From Achromobacter insuavis (lineage in GTDB: Bacteria > Pseudomonadota > Gammaproteobacteria > Burkholderiales > Burkholderiaceae_B), in NCBI RefSeq assembly GCF_902859645.1, contig NZ_CADIJR010000013.1, positions 1 to 64,000 on the forward strand: a stretch of DNA of 64,000 bases, in the 5' to 3' direction. The notes below the pieces were generated by a model that was not told the DNA's origin, searched no databases, and saw nothing but the letters and a program-made list of their open reading frames with translations. Below are positions 26,626 to 35,429 of this stretch, in pieces (positions within the stretch are counted from its first letter, which is position 1; each line of letters begins with the position of its first letter). The translations under genes were made by a program, and so were the position numbers.

Positions 26626-27264
26626 ATGATCGTCGCGCTGCTCAACCAGAAAGGCGGCGTCGGCAAGACCACGCTCGCCACCCACATCGCCGGCGAGCTG
26701 GCGATGCGCGGGCAGTCGGTCATCCTGCTGGATGCCGACCCGCAAGGCTCCGCACTGGACTGGACGCAGCGCCGCAGCCAGCAAGGTTTGCCACGGCTGT
26801 TCAGCGCCGTGGGCCTTGCACGCGAAACGCTGCACCAGGAGGCGCCAGAACTCGCCAGGCGGGCTGATCACGTCATCATCGACGGGCCACCGCGCATCGC
26901 CGCCTTGGCGCGCTCCGCGCTGATGGCAGCCGAACGCGTGCTGATCCCGGTGCAGCCCAGCCCTTACGACCTGTGGGCCAGCGCCGAGATGGTGGCGCTG
27001 ATCCGCGAGGCGCAGGTGTTTCGGCCTGCGCTGCGCGCGGCCTTCGTCATCAACCGGCGCGTAAGCACCACCGTGATCGGGCGTGAAGCACGCGGCGCGC
27101 TGGCCGATCAGCCACTTCCTGCGCTGCACTCGGAAGTGCATCAGCGCATCGTGTTCGCCGACAGTGTGGCCGCTGGCCGGCTTGCGCGCGAGATGGCGCC
27201 AGACAGCGCCGCCGCGCGCGAAATCACTGCGCTGGTCGATGAACTGCTGCGGTGGCCGTCATGA
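26626..27264 (+). CDS. parA: ParA-family partition ATPase
   Basis: The 212-residue protein is a ParA/MinD-type ATPase with deviant Walker A NQKGGVGKTTLATHIA (8-23), switch-like LLDADPQGSALDW (38-50) and the IIDGPPRIAALARSAL stretch (about 84-99). It drives partition of the excised circle or regulates transfer. The ATG at 26626 begins right at the Walker strand. Its stop overlaps the next start (ATGA), so it is coupled to a ribbon-helix-helix partner. Confidence 0.93.
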   Translation: MIVALLNQKGGVGKTTLATHIAGELAMRGQSVILLDADPQGSALDWTQRRSQQGLPRLFSAVGLARETLHQEAPELARRADHVIIDGPPRIAALARSALMAAERVLIPVQPSPYDLWASAEMVALIREAQVFRPALRAAFVINRRVSTTVIGREARGALADQPLPALHSEVHQRIVFADSVAAGRLAREMAPDSAAAREITALVDELLRWPS

Positions 27265-27530
27265 GCAGTCCTGCCAGCAAGCGCACGGGCAAGCGCATCG
27301 GCATCGGCATCGGCGCGCGTCCGCCCGCGAATCCGCACGCCGAGGCGTGGATTCGCCAGGGCAGTGCCGATGACCTCCAGAAAGGCGACCTCTACACGGC
27401 CCGCCTGACCCTCGACATCACGCCCGCCATGCGGGCGCGCATCAAGGTATCGGCCTTCACGCAAGGCGTGACGGTGGCCGATCTGTTGCGCGCGCTGCTG
27501 GAGCGGGAATTCCCGGAGAAGTCCTCATGA
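27261..27530 (+). CDS. small partner of ParA, ribbon-helix-helix type
   Basis: The 89-residue protein has a basic N-terminal arm (SSPASKRTGKRIGIGIGARP) and a C-terminal segment YTARLTLDITPAMRARIKVS plus GVTVADLLRALLEREFP, which fits a ribbon-helix-helix DNA-binding domain. Coupled to parA, it is likely the centromere-binding partner. It overlaps the next gene by four bases. Confidence 0.75.
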   Translation: MSSPASKRTGKRIGIGIGARPPANPHAEAWIRQGSADDLQKGDLYTARLTLDITPAMRARIKVSAFTQGVTVADLLRALLEREFPEKSS

Positions 27531-28051
27531 ACACACCCGCCTCGACGGCTTCGGCACCGCCGTCCATCCCGCCTGTCGGCGTGGCCGACGGCGTGCCGCT
27601 GACGCGCGTTGCGCTCGCATACATCGACCAACGCTTCGACCTCTACCTGCGCTTCGGTGATCCTGCTCGCATCATCCGGTTCGACCGCTGGCGCCGCTGC
27701 GCGGTGTTCACACCGAACGCGGTTCTATGCCGCATCCGTTGGCAGGCCAACGACTACGGCACGATCCGCTGGCAGCTCATGGTGATGCAGGCTTGCATGC
27801 CGATGGATGGCGCGCAGCGCATCCCCGGCGTGCAACCAGGCGCACGCCTGTTGCTGCACGTCGAGGGTGAGCAATCGGTGCGTGCCGTGCTGGCACGCAT
27901 CGACGCCATTGAGGCGCTGAGCATCGCACCTGCTGGCACTTCGCCCGCGTACTGGCGCACGCTGGGCAACCGGCTCGCGGCGCGCTTGCCGTTGCCCGAA
28001 TACAGCGCCGAGCGGCACGCCGCCTGGCTGGCCGGGAGGGCGCTGTCATGA
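27527..28051 (+). CDS. DUF2840 protein
   Basis: The 174-residue protein matches DUF2840 as found between parA and traF in ICEs: TRVALAYIDQRFDLYLRFGD, then RIIRFDRWRRCAVFTPNAVL and RIRWQANDYGTIRWQLMVMQ. Function unknown. It is coupled by four-base overlaps to the genes on both sides, so the parA-DUF2840-traF run is one operon. Confidence 0.85.
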   Translation: MNTPASTASAPPSIPPVGVADGVPLTRVALAYIDQRFDLYLRFGDPARIIRFDRWRRCAVFTPNAVLCRIRWQANDYGTIRWQLMVMQACMPMDGAQRIPGVQPGARLLLHVEGEQSVRAVLARIDAIEALSIAPAGTSPAYWRTLGNRLAARLPLPEYSAERHAAWLAGRALS

Positions 28052-28635
28052 CCACGATTTCTGTTCCCACTGCTCTCACGCATCCACACTCGCGCCTGCG
28101 CGCCCGCCTCATGCTGGCGGGCCTGTCCGCCTGCGGCCTCGCTGCGCTGGCCTGGGCGTCCTTCGTGCATCCACTGCCGCGCCTGACCTACAACCCGTCC
28201 GACAGCGTGGCGGTCGGCTGGTATCGCGTCGATCCGCTCGACCATCGCACCAGCTCGCTGCCACGTCCTTTGTCCGTGGGCAGCATCGTGCTGGTGCCGA
28301 TGCCCGCAGAGGCTGCCGCCCTCGCTGCGCATCGCGGCTACCTGCCGACGCGCATCCCGTTGCTCAAGCGCGTGGGCGCGATGGCGCCGCAAGAGGTGTG
28401 TATCGCTGACGGCAAAGTCCGCATCGACGGCGTGCCTTCAGCCGCCGTGCTGCCTGCCGATCGCTGGGGCCGGCCGCTGCCATCCTGGCAGCAGTGCCGT
28501 CGCCTTCAGCCTGGCGAGCTGTTCCTGCTCAGCGTGACCAATCCGGCGTCGTTCGACAGCCGGTATTTCGGGCCGGTCAGCGCAGCCGCCGTGATCGGCG
28601 TTGCGCGCCCGGTTTGGCTGGAGTCGCGCCCATGA
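28048..28635 (+). CDS. traF: TraF conjugal peptidase, S26 signal-peptidase family
   Basis: TraF processes the TrbC pilin for cyclisation. The 195-residue protein has an N-terminal membrane helix (about 20-40, LMLAGLSACGLAALAWASFV), the catalytic-Ser region YNPSDSVAVGWYRVDPLD (about 48-65), the catalytic-Lys region RIPLLKRVGAMAPQEVC, and SVTNPASFDSRYFGPVSAAA near the C-terminus. It acts in the inner membrane and its substrate is the TrbC at 38985. Its stop overlaps an ATG of a possible small gene. Confidence 0.9.
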   Translation: MTTISVPTALTHPHSRLRARLMLAGLSACGLAALAWASFVHPLPRLTYNPSDSVAVGWYRVDPLDHRTSSLPRPLSVGSIVLVPMPAEAAALAAHRGYLPTRIPLLKRVGAMAPQEVCIADGKVRIDGVPSAAVLPADRWGRPLPSWQQCRRLQPGELFLLSVTNPASFDSRYFGPVSAAAVIGVARPVWLESRP

Positions 28636-29087
28636 TGGCCGCCGATTCGCTGTACGTCGCCATGCATCTCATCGTGCCATCGGGCGTGTCGTTCCGCTGT
28701 TCGTCGCCGTGTCGTCGCGCATGCAGTGCGTGTGCATTCGCACCGCACTTCGCGCTGTCTCAGGCGCAGCCGTCCCACGTGCAGGCGTCTTGCCTCGAAC
28801 ACGGCTGGCCTGCGGCCATCGCCGTGTTCGCCGGTGCGCTGGCTGCTGGTGCAGCCTTGCCACCGGGCCGCAATTGCCTGGAGCGGATGCGGGAGGCAAA
28901 TGCGGAAGGCAAGACAAAAGGACGCGGCACCGGGCCGCGCCCAAAGCCTGTCTGCACATGGGGGTGGCGCGGCACGGAGCGGCTTCGCCACCGTGCCGCG
29001 TGGGGCGCGAGGCCCGCGCCAACGCAGGCATGTCCGCGTGCTTTGCACGACAGGACACGCCGTAGCTTGCGGGGAGCGCATCCATGA
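28632..29087 (+). CDS. doubtful ORF between traF and the relaxase gene
   Basis: An ATG overlapping the traF stop opens a 151-codon frame (ADSLYVAMHLIVPSGVSFRC at the start). The first 70 residues are plausible protein, with a hydrophobic stretch AIAVFAGALAAGAALPPG, but the second half is Arg/Thr/Pro-rich and lies over strong inverted repeats. The frame may be partly real or only an open frame across an oriT region. I do not recognise a family. Confidence 0.35.
   Translation: MMAADSLYVAMHLIVPSGVSFRCSSPCRRACSACAFAPHFALSQAQPSHVQASCLEHGWPAAIAVFAGALAAGAALPPGRNCLERMREANAEGKTKGRGTGPRPKPVCTWGWRGTERLRHRAAWGARPAPTQACPRALHDRTRRSLRGAHP
28968..29000. other. perfect inverted repeat upstream of the relaxase gene, oriT candidate
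   Basis: CGCGGCACGG (28968-28977) and CCGTGCCGCG (28991-29000) form a ten-base perfect inverted repeat with a 13-base loop, 84 bases before the relaxase start. Origins of transfer commonly lie beside the relaxase gene and carry such repeats next to the nick site. No nick motif can be assigned by eye. Confidence 0.4.
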
Positions 29088-31072
29088 CCGACCACCGCGA
29101 CGACGATTTCCGCGTGCGTCCCAGCGCCCCGAAGAACCGGGGCAAGGGCCAGGGCCAGAGCTTCGTTTCCAAGGTGCTCAAGCAGGCGGGCAAGGCCAGC
29201 GGCGGCAAGTCCTCGATACGCCATTCCGCCGTGTCCGGCGGCCAGCGCGCAGGCCAGCGGCCCGGCTCGCGCCTGGGGCGCGGCCACACGGCGGCGCGTT
29301 TCGCCGGGGCGAAGCTGACGCCCATGTCGCGGCGCGTGACCATCAAGACGCTGCTGGTCAATCACCAACGGGCCAGCCCGCAGTCACTCGCCAAGCACCT
29401 GCGCTACATCGAGCGCGACGGTGCGGGCCGCGATGGCGAGCCGGGTCTGGCCTACGGGGCGCAGGCCGACGATGCCGACCTTGAAGCCTTGAAGGAACGC
29501 TGTGCCGATGACCGGCACCATTTCCGCTTCATCGTCTCGCCCGAGGATGGCGCCGAACTGGACGACCTGCGCACCTACACGCGGCATCTGGTGAACCGCA
29601 TGGAAGCTGACTTGGGCACGCGGCTGGATTGGGTGGCGGTGGATCACTGGAACACCGACAACCCGCACACCCACCTGATCGTGCGCGGACGCGACGACAC
29701 CGGCAAAGACCTCATCATCGCGGGCGACTACATCGCCCACGGCTTCCGCCACCGGGCCGCCGAGCTGGCGACGGAATGGCTGGGGCCGCGCACTGAACTG
29801 GAGATCCAGCAGACCTTGCAGCGCGAGGTGGAACAAGAGCGGTGGACGAGCCTCGACTGCACGCTGCAACGCGAGGCCGGCGAGGATGGCCGGGTGCAGA
29901 TCGAACGCTTCAATGAACCAAAGCTGCAACGCCAGCGCCTGCTGTTGATCGGCCGCCTGCAACGCTTGCAGCGCATGGGCCTGGCCGACGAGACGCAGCC
30001 CGGCACCTGGGCCGTCCATGCGGATGCCGAGAAGACCTTGCGCGCCCTGGGCGAGCGCGGCGACATCATCCGCACCATGCAGCGGGCCATGAGCGGCCAG
30101 CCGCGCGAGCTGGCGGTGTTCGAGCCCGGCGACGACGGCCGCACCGTCATCGGCCGCGTGGCCGCCAAGGGGCTGGCCGACGAGTTGCACGACCGCGGCT
30201 ATCTGGTCATCGACGGCGTGGACGGCAAGGCCCACTACGTCGCGTTGAACACCCGCGACGAGCTGGCGAACTATCCCACCGGAGCCGTGGTGGAGGTACG
30301 CGGTTCCGCCGTGGTGCGGGCGGCCGACAGGAACATCGCCGCGTTGGCGAGCGATGGCCTCTACCGCACCGATCATCACCTGGCGATCGAGCAAGGCCGA
30401 GCTGAGCCCGGCCGCGACCCGCAGGAGGTCGTCGCGGCCCACGTCCGCCGGCTGGAAGCCCTGCGCCGGGCCGGCATCGTGGAGCGCGTGGCCGATGGCT
30501 TATGGAGGGTGCCGGACGACCTGGCCGAACGTGGCCGCCAGTACGACTCGCAACGGCTGGGCGGCGTGGCCGTAGAGCTGAAATCTCATCTGCCGATTGA
30601 GCGGCAGGCACGCGTGATTGGCGCCACTTGGCTCGACCAACAACTGATCGGTGGCGGCAAGGGGCTGGGCGACTCGGGCTTTGGCGGTGACGCCAAGCAA
30701 GCCATGCAGCAGCGCGCCGACTTCCTTGAAGAACAGGGGCTGGCCGAGCGGCGGGGACAGCATGTGATCCTCGCCCGGAATCTGCTGGGCACGCTGCGCA
30801 ATCGAGAACTGGCGCAGGTCGCCAAGGACATTGCCGCCGAAACCGGCCTGGAGCACCGCCCGACCACAGACGGGCAACGTGTAGCAGGTATCTACCGCCG
30901 ATCCGTCATGCTTGCCAGCGGGCGCTACGCGGTGCTCGATGACGGGATCGGGTTCAACTTGGTGCCGTGGAAGCCTGTGATTGAGCGGCGACTAGGACAG
31001 CAACTTGCTGCGACAGTCCGGGGCGATACGGCGGTTTGGCATTTCACGCGGCAGCGCGGGTTAAGCCAGTGA
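29084..31072 (+). CDS. traI: relaxase, TraI/VirD2 type with DUF3363 region
   Basis: The relaxase nicks one strand at oriT and leads it into the recipient. The 662-residue protein has a basic Gly/Ser/Arg-rich N-terminus (1-75), a relaxase domain (about 85-250) with LVNHQRASPQSLAKHLRYIE and the metal-binding HWNTDNPHTHLIVRG (His triad near 187-196), and a long C-terminal DUF3363 region with SEDG-like helices and the segments QGLAERRGQHVILARNLLGT and YRRSVMLASGRYAVLDDGIG. The catalytic Tyr is probably in the YTRHL or RYIE stretches. Length and order match Tn4371-family relaxases. Confidence 0.93.
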   Translation: MTDHRDDDFRVRPSAPKNRGKGQGQSFVSKVLKQAGKASGGKSSIRHSAVSGGQRAGQRPGSRLGRGHTAARFAGAKLTPMSRRVTIKTLLVNHQRASPQSLAKHLRYIERDGAGRDGEPGLAYGAQADDADLEALKERCADDRHHFRFIVSPEDGAELDDLRTYTRHLVNRMEADLGTRLDWVAVDHWNTDNPHTHLIVRGRDDTGKDLIIAGDYIAHGFRHRAAELATEWLGPRTELEIQQTLQREVEQERWTSLDCTLQREAGEDGRVQIERFNEPKLQRQRLLLIGRLQRLQRMGLADETQPGTWAVHADAEKTLRALGERGDIIRTMQRAMSGQPRELAVFEPGDDGRTVIGRVAAKGLADELHDRGYLVIDGVDGKAHYVALNTRDELANYPTGAVVEVRGSAVVRAADRNIAALASDGLYRTDHHLAIEQGRAEPGRDPQEVVAAHVRRLEALRRAGIVERVADGLWRVPDDLAERGRQYDSQRLGGVAVELKSHLPIERQARVIGATWLDQQLIGGGKGLGDSGFGGDAKQAMQQRADFLEEQGLAERRGQHVILARNLLGTLRNRELAQVAKDIAAETGLEHRPTTDGQRVAGIYRRSVMLASGRYAVLDDGIGFNLVPWKPVIERRLGQQLAATVRGDTAVWHFTRQRGLSQ

Positions 31073-31270
31073 TCCACCTCACGACGATGGCTTTTATGGG
31101 GTCGTCATGCCTCTCAACTTGCCGCTACGCGCAAAGACAGGTTACAATTCAAGAGCAATTTTCAAATTCACAGCCAACACTATTGGAGTATCGACCAGTG
31201 TAACTATCAGTCTCGCAGCGAGCCGTTTCCTAATTTCAATCTTCGCTCGCACGAGGCTGTATGTATGACT

Positions 31271-31303
31271 GGCTGTGGTTTGCCAGCCCATAGTCTTGGG
31301 CTG
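31271..31303 (+). promoter_or_regulatory. mutually exclusive hairpins in the SulP leader
   Basis: GGCTG (31271-31275) can pair with CAGCC (31284-31288), or the same CAGCCCA (31284-31290) can pair with TGGGCTG (31297-31303). The two stems share bases, so only one can form at a time, as in attenuators and riboswitch expression platforms. The gene-free stretch is 31073-31384. Confidence 0.45.
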
Positions 31304-31307
31304 TTCT

Positions 31308-31380
31308 CTATTCCGGGATCGGAAAGAGGCATTCGCGCCTAGTCCCGTTCCAGCCTGCGGCCGAGCCTGCACCGGAATAG
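31308..31380 (+). promoter_or_regulatory. three-way-junction-like leader RNA directly before the SulP start
   Basis: CTATTCCGG (31308-31316) pairs perfectly with CCGGAATAG (31372-31380). Inside, GGGA (31315-31318) or its neighbours can pair with TCCC (31342-31345), AGGC (31327-31330) with GCCT (31337-31340), and a second GC-rich arm can form at 31353-31370. The 3' strand of the closing stem holds the only GGA near the ATG at 31385, so folding could hide the ribosome site. I cannot match it to a known riboswitch class. Confidence 0.45.
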
Positions 31381-31384
31381 ATCA

Positions 31385-32863
31385 ATGATGAAATCCTTAC
31401 GTCAGGACTGGTTCTCCAATGTCCGACGCGACCTGTTAGCAGGCGTTGTTGTAGCGCTTGCCCTTATCCCTGAAGCAATCGCTTTCTCGATTATCGCAGG
31501 CCTTGATCCCAAGGTCGGCCTGTATGCCTCATTCTGCATAGCCACAGTGATAGCTTTCACTGGCGGTCGCCCTGGCATGATCTCGGCAGCCACAGGCGCG
31601 ATGGCATTGCTGATGGTCACCCTCGTTAAAGAGCACGGGCTGCAGTACCTGCTCGCTGCCACCGTCTTAACCGGTGTACTCCAGATCATCGCAGGCTGGC
31701 TGCAACTGGGCACGCTGATGAGATTTGTTTCACGCTCAGTTATTACTGGCTTCGTAAACGCCTTGGCCATTCTGATCTTCATGGCTCAACTGCCGGAGCT
31801 GACGAACGTAAGCTGGCACGTCTATGCCATGACGGTTGCAGGCCTGGGCATCATTTACCTCTTCCCTTACGTTACTAAGGCGATACCGTCGCCGCTTGTC
31901 GCCATCGTGGTGCTGACAGCCGTCTCGATCTTACTCGGCCTCGACATTCGCACAGTAGGCGATATGGGGCAGTTGCCCGACAACCTGCCGGTGTTCCTAC
32001 TGCCCGATGTCCCGTTGAGCTTGGAGACACTCCAGATCATCTTCCCAGTATCTGCAACTTTGGCCGTAGTGGGTTTGTTGGAATCCATGATGACGGCTTC
32101 CATCGTCGATGACCTCACCGACACGAGCAGTAACAAAAACCGGGAATGCGTAGGTCAAGGCGTCGCAAATATCGCGAGCGGCTTTCTTGGCGGAATGGCC
32201 GGTTGCGCGATGATCGGTCAGTCGGTCATCAATGTGAAATCCGGTGGCCGCGGCCGTCTCTCCACATTGGCCGCTGGCGTATTTCTTCTGCTGATGGTGG
32301 TTTTTATCGGTGACTGGGTGGCCCGTATCCCAATGGCAGCACTCGTCGCTGTGATGATCATGGTGTCCATCGGCACCTTTAATTGGGCCTCGATCCGTAA
32401 CTTGCGAGAGCACCCTAAAAGCTCCAGTGTGGTGATGCTCGCGACTGTCGCTATGACAGTGGGCACCCACGATCTGGCCAAAGGCGTGCTGGTTGGTGTG
32501 CTGCTCTCGGGATTTTTCTTCGCCCAAAAGGTCGGTCGGATCTTCCATGCCTCCTCGCACACGGAGGACGAAGGCCGCATGCGCGTTTACACCATTACCG
32601 GCCAAGTGTTCTTTGCATCGGCCGAACGCTTCGTCAATTCATTCGACTTCAAGGAAGCCATTGAAAAGGTGCGAATTGACGTCGGCCGCGCCCATTTCTG
32701 GGACATCACTGCGGTTAGCGCCTTGGACAAGGTAGTCATCAAATTCCGGCGAGAAGGTACGGAAGTGGAGGTGACTGGCCTGAACGAGGCCAGCGCCACG
32801 ATGGTGGACAAGTTCGGGATTCACGACAAGGACGGCGCAGCGGACATGCTCGCAGGCCACTAA
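31385..32863 (+). CDS. SulP-family anion transporter with STAS domain
   Basis: The 492-residue protein has the SulP core of about 10-14 membrane helices ([20 protein letters not shown], then [20 protein letters not shown] near the N-terminus, [20 protein letters not shown] in the middle) and a C-terminal STAS domain (about 395-492, [20 protein letters not shown]). SulP proteins carry sulfate, bicarbonate or other anions across the inner membrane; the substrate is not readable here. It is followed after 14 bases by a universal-stress-protein gene and lies in a cargo slot between relaxase and traR. A second ATG at 31388 is equally possible as start. Confidence 0.9.
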   Translation: MMKSLRQDWFSNVRRDLLAGVVVALALIPEAIAFSIIAGLDPKVGLYASFCIATVIAFTGGRPGMISAATGAMALLMVTLVKEHGLQYLLAATVLTGVLQIIAGWLQLGTLMRFVSRSVITGFVNALAILIFMAQLPELTNVSWHVYAMTVAGLGIIYLFPYVTKAIPSPLVAIVVLTAVSILLGLDIRTVGDMGQLPDNLPVFLLPDVPLSLETLQIIFPVSATLAVVGLLESMMTASIVDDLTDTSSNKNRECVGQGVANIASGFLGGMAGCAMIGQSVINVKSGGRGRLSTLAAGVFLLLMVVFIGDWVARIPMAALVAVMIMVSIGTFNWASIRNLREHPKSSSVVMLATVAMTVGTHDLAKGVLVGVLLSGFFFAQKVGRIFHASSHTEDEGRMRVYTITGQVFFASAERFVNSFDFKEAIEKVRIDVGRAHFWDITAVSALDKVVIKFRREGTEVEVTGLNEASATMVDKFGIHDKDGAADMLAGH

Positions 32864-32877
32864 GAGGAGAGCAAATC

Positions 32878-33741
32878 ATGAAAAACGAAAATAAAGTGCT
32901 TGCTTGCGTCGATCAATCACGCTACGCGGTTCATGTGGCCGACTGCGCTGCCTGGGCGGCACGCCGTATTGATGCTCCGCTGGAGCTTCTGCACGTGATC
33001 GACAGCCATCCCGAGCGGGCAACGGATGACGATCACAGCGGCGCAATCGGTATCGACGCTCAAGAGAGTCTGTTGGCACATCTGTCTGCAGAAGATGAAG
33101 CACACGCCAAGAGCGCGAGGGAGCAAGGCCGGTTGTTTTTGAACCGACTGCGCGAACGCGCAATCTTGGCAGGTGCAGCCCGTGTCGATGTGCGACAGCG
33201 CCACGGTTCTCTGGAAGATACGTTAATTGAGCAAGCGCAAGGCTTGCGTTTGCTGGCGTTGGGGCGAAGAGGCAAAGGGGCCAGAACGCACGAAAATGAG
33301 CTAGGCCATCACGTCGAAAACATTATTCGCGCTTTAAAGCTTCCGATTCTTACTGTAAGTGAAGAATTCAAGCCTCCTGAGCGCGTCATGATCGCTTTTG
33401 ATGGCGGCACTGCAATTCGGCGTGGCATGGAGATGTTGTCCAGCAGCCCTTTGCTGCGAGGCTTGCCCATCAGAATTTTGATGTCTGGAAATCAATTTGG
33501 CGGTCAAGCCAAATCGCTTGAATGGGCGAAGCAAACTCTGTCGAGAGCGAGCTCTGAAGTGACCGCTTCGCTAGTGCCCGGAGATGCCGGAGCAGTGGTC
33601 GAAAAGGCAGTGAAAGAACAGGAAATTGACCTGCTCATTATGGGGGCATTCAGTCACTCGCCACTGCGCGCTCTTCTGTTCGGAAGCAAGACGGCTGAAT
33701 TACTGCGTTCGTCACACATTCCAATTCTTCTACTGCGTTAA
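32878..33741 (+). CDS. universal stress protein, tandem UspA domains
   Basis: The 287-residue protein contains two UspA-like units: residues about 7-155 (KVLACVDQSRYAVHVADCAA, LLALGRRGKGA) and about 165-287 (RVMIAFDGGTAIRRGMEMLS, LIMGAFSHSPLRALLFGSKT, SHIPILLL). The second unit has a G-2x-G-9x-G-like nucleotide pattern close to MGAFSHSPLRALLFGS. GAGGAG precedes the ATG. Coupling to SulP suggests that the Usp protein modulates or supports the transporter, as this pair recurs on mobile elements to my recollection. Confidence 0.9.
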   Translation: MKNENKVLACVDQSRYAVHVADCAAWAARRIDAPLELLHVIDSHPERATDDDHSGAIGIDAQESLLAHLSAEDEAHAKSAREQGRLFLNRLRERAILAGAARVDVRQRHGSLEDTLIEQAQGLRLLALGRRGKGARTHENELGHHVENIIRALKLPILTVSEEFKPPERVMIAFDGGTAIRRGMEMLSSSPLLRGLPIRILMSGNQFGGQAKSLEWAKQTLSRASSEVTASLVPGDAGAVVEKAVKEQEIDLLIMGAFSHSPLRALLFGSKTAELLRSSHIPILLLR

Positions 33742-33982
33742 GTCTTGATCAACGCCACTAATTGGCTGTCAGGTTTGAGCCAAACCGATCACCGTCAACC
33801 GGCAATACATCTGGATGGGAAGTTTGAAGCGAACTAGTTGATCTGCGCTGCATAAGGCGATTTGTCCCGCTGATAACAACCTGTCCTTTTAGAAGTTTTC
33901 AACACATTGGCGGTTCATGACGAGAGTTTGTTGAAAGGCGCGCGTGAGCGGTGGCCACGCGCCTATGGACAGGGAGATTCCT

Positions 33983-34894
33983 ATGGAATTGCGTCATCTA
34001 CGCTGCTTCTTGGCCGTCGCAGAAGAACTGCACTTCGCACGCGCCGCTGAAAAACTACACATCGAGCAATCGCCGTTATCGCGCACCATTAAAGAACTAG
34101 AAGCTGATGTCGGCGAGCAGCTATTCATCCGTACTAGCCGCAGCACTCGATTGACACGGGCAGGGAAGCTTTTCCTCGAGCATGTTCCTCGCATCTTCAC
34201 GGCCTTACAGCAGGCTCGCGATAGCGTTAAGGCAGCGGCCAATGGCTTTCATGGGCAACTGCGCATCGCTCTGTCTGACGGCATCACGCCTTCACGTTTA
34301 CCGACGTTACTCGCGCTATGTCGGCAGGAGGAACCCGAAGTCGATTTGCGCCTTTTCGAGGTGCCGCTTTCTCAACAGATCAAGGGGCTACATGACGATC
34401 TATACGATGTTGGGTTTGCGCAGTGGAACAAAGTCGGCCAAGGTATCGTAGCCGAGGCGGCGTGGCGTGATGCGTTAATGGTGGCAGTGCCTGCGCGGCA
34501 TCCATTGCTCAGGTACAAGCGCATTCCGCTTGAAGAGGTTCTGCGTCATCCACTAGTGCTTTGTGATCCTTCGATTTGCGAAGGGCATGCCCGGCAGGTT
34601 GACGGCATGCTTCAGCGAGCAGGCCTGGAACCGCTGATTGCAGAACGTGTTGCGTCCTTCGACCTAATGATGGCGCTAGTGGCAGCAGGCTTTGCCTTGG
34701 GTTTAGCCGGAGCGCCACATATCACAGGTAGCCGCGAACCCGGCGTAGTCGCCCGTTCGCTGGCAGGGCGAACTCCCATGCTCGTTACGTATGTGCTGTA
34801 CCGCGAGGACGAGTTCACCGAATCGGTGACACGATTCAAACAGCGCGTCCACGCAATCGACTCTCCCGAAGGGACGGAAAAACCCACGTTTTAA
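33983..34894 (+). CDS. traR: LysR-family regulator TraR of the ICE
   Basis: The 303-residue protein has the LysR N-terminal helix-turn-helix (MELRHLRCFLAVAEELHFAR, HIEQSPLSRTIKELEADVGE) and a substrate-binding domain (about 90-295). It occupies the TraR position ahead of traG in Tn4371-type elements, so it probably controls the transfer genes. The ATG at 33983 follows AGGGAG; starts at 33944 or 33965 add a tail not typical of LysR proteins. The 241-base gap before it (33742-33982) shows only a short hairpin GGTTTG/CAAACC at 33772-33786. Confidence 0.9.
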   Translation: MELRHLRCFLAVAEELHFARAAEKLHIEQSPLSRTIKELEADVGEQLFIRTSRSTRLTRAGKLFLEHVPRIFTALQQARDSVKAAANGFHGQLRIALSDGITPSRLPTLLALCRQEEPEVDLRLFEVPLSQQIKGLHDDLYDVGFAQWNKVGQGIVAEAAWRDALMVAVPARHPLLRYKRIPLEEVLRHPLVLCDPSICEGHARQVDGMLQRAGLEPLIAERVASFDLMMALVAAGFALGLAGAPHITGSREPGVVARSLAGRTPMLVTYVLYREDEFTESVTRFKQRVHAIDSPEGTEKPTF

Positions 34895-34921
34895 ACCCTA
34901 TCTGCGAGAGGATGTCGGATC

Positions 34922-35194
34922 ATGATTTTGAAGCTGATTGCCCCGTTCTTGCTGGTTGCTGCAATCACCGCCTGCGGCCCATCCGAGCCGTCGAACCAGG
35001 AAGCTATTGTGCCGACCGTCGAAGAGCTGGCCGCCGATCCCGAGCGCTTGAAGGAACTGCGCCTCCAGTGCAAGACCGAGCGCCCGACGATGGGCGACGT
35101 GCTGTGCAACCGGGTGGCCGAAGCGACGAACAAGCGCTTCTTCGGCGACGGCAAGGTGCCTTACACGCCATCGGAAACGCCGCCGAAGTTCTGA
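34922..35194 (+). CDS. small lipoprotein, EexN/TrbK-like
   Basis: The 90-residue protein has a short signal peptide and lipobox (LLVAAITAC, Cys18), then EELAADPERLKELRLQCKTE and CNRVAEATNKRFFGDGKVPY, the pattern of EexN/TrbK-type entry-exclusion lipoproteins. It is likely anchored to the inner membrane and may block redundant transfer into this cell. A second paralogue-like gene lies inside the trb operon at 42859-43173. It ends in an intrinsic terminator. Confidence 0.75.
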   Translation: MILKLIAPFLLVAAITACGPSEPSNQEAIVPTVEELAADPERLKELRLQCKTERPTMGDVLCNRVAEATNKRFFGDGKVPYTPSETPPKF

Positions 35195-35235
35195 CCGTTG
35201 GCGGCTTGCCGCATATCCTGTTTTTCTTTCTTAAC

Positions 35236-35268
35236 ACGCCGCAGCGCGCTCATGCCTGCGGCGTTTTT
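35236..35268 (+). terminator. intrinsic terminator after the EexN/TrbK-like gene
   Basis: ACGCCGCAG (35236-35244) and CTGCGGCGT (35256-35264) form a nine-pair stem with an 11-base loop and a run of Ts at 35264-35268. It separates the traR-lipoprotein unit from traG. Confidence 0.8.
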
Positions 35269-35365
35269 ATTGGCTTTGTCCCTGCATGAAACCATGCTTT
35301 CTGCATCACCTTGCTGCCGATAACGGTCTTTGACCGGCACTGAACCGACACCGATCCTGACGTCT

Positions 35366-35390
35366 GCGGCACGCCTTCGTGCCGCGTTTT
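35366..35390 (+). terminator. attenuator-like hairpin in the traG leader
   Basis: GCGGCACG (35366-35373), loop CCTT and CGTGCCGC (35378-35385) are an eight-pair stem followed by GTTTT, 40 bases before the traG start. Its position inside the leader suggests attenuation of the traG-trb transcript or an end of an upstream RNA. Confidence 0.55.
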
Positions 35391-35429
35391 CCACGGGGAA
35401 TCAGCGCAGGAGAAATCGGAGGCCAAGGT

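Noticed and set aside
33772-33786. Hairpin GGTTTG/CAAACC after the UspA gene as terminator
   Set aside because: The stem is six pairs and no T-tract follows, so it is not supported as an intrinsic terminator.
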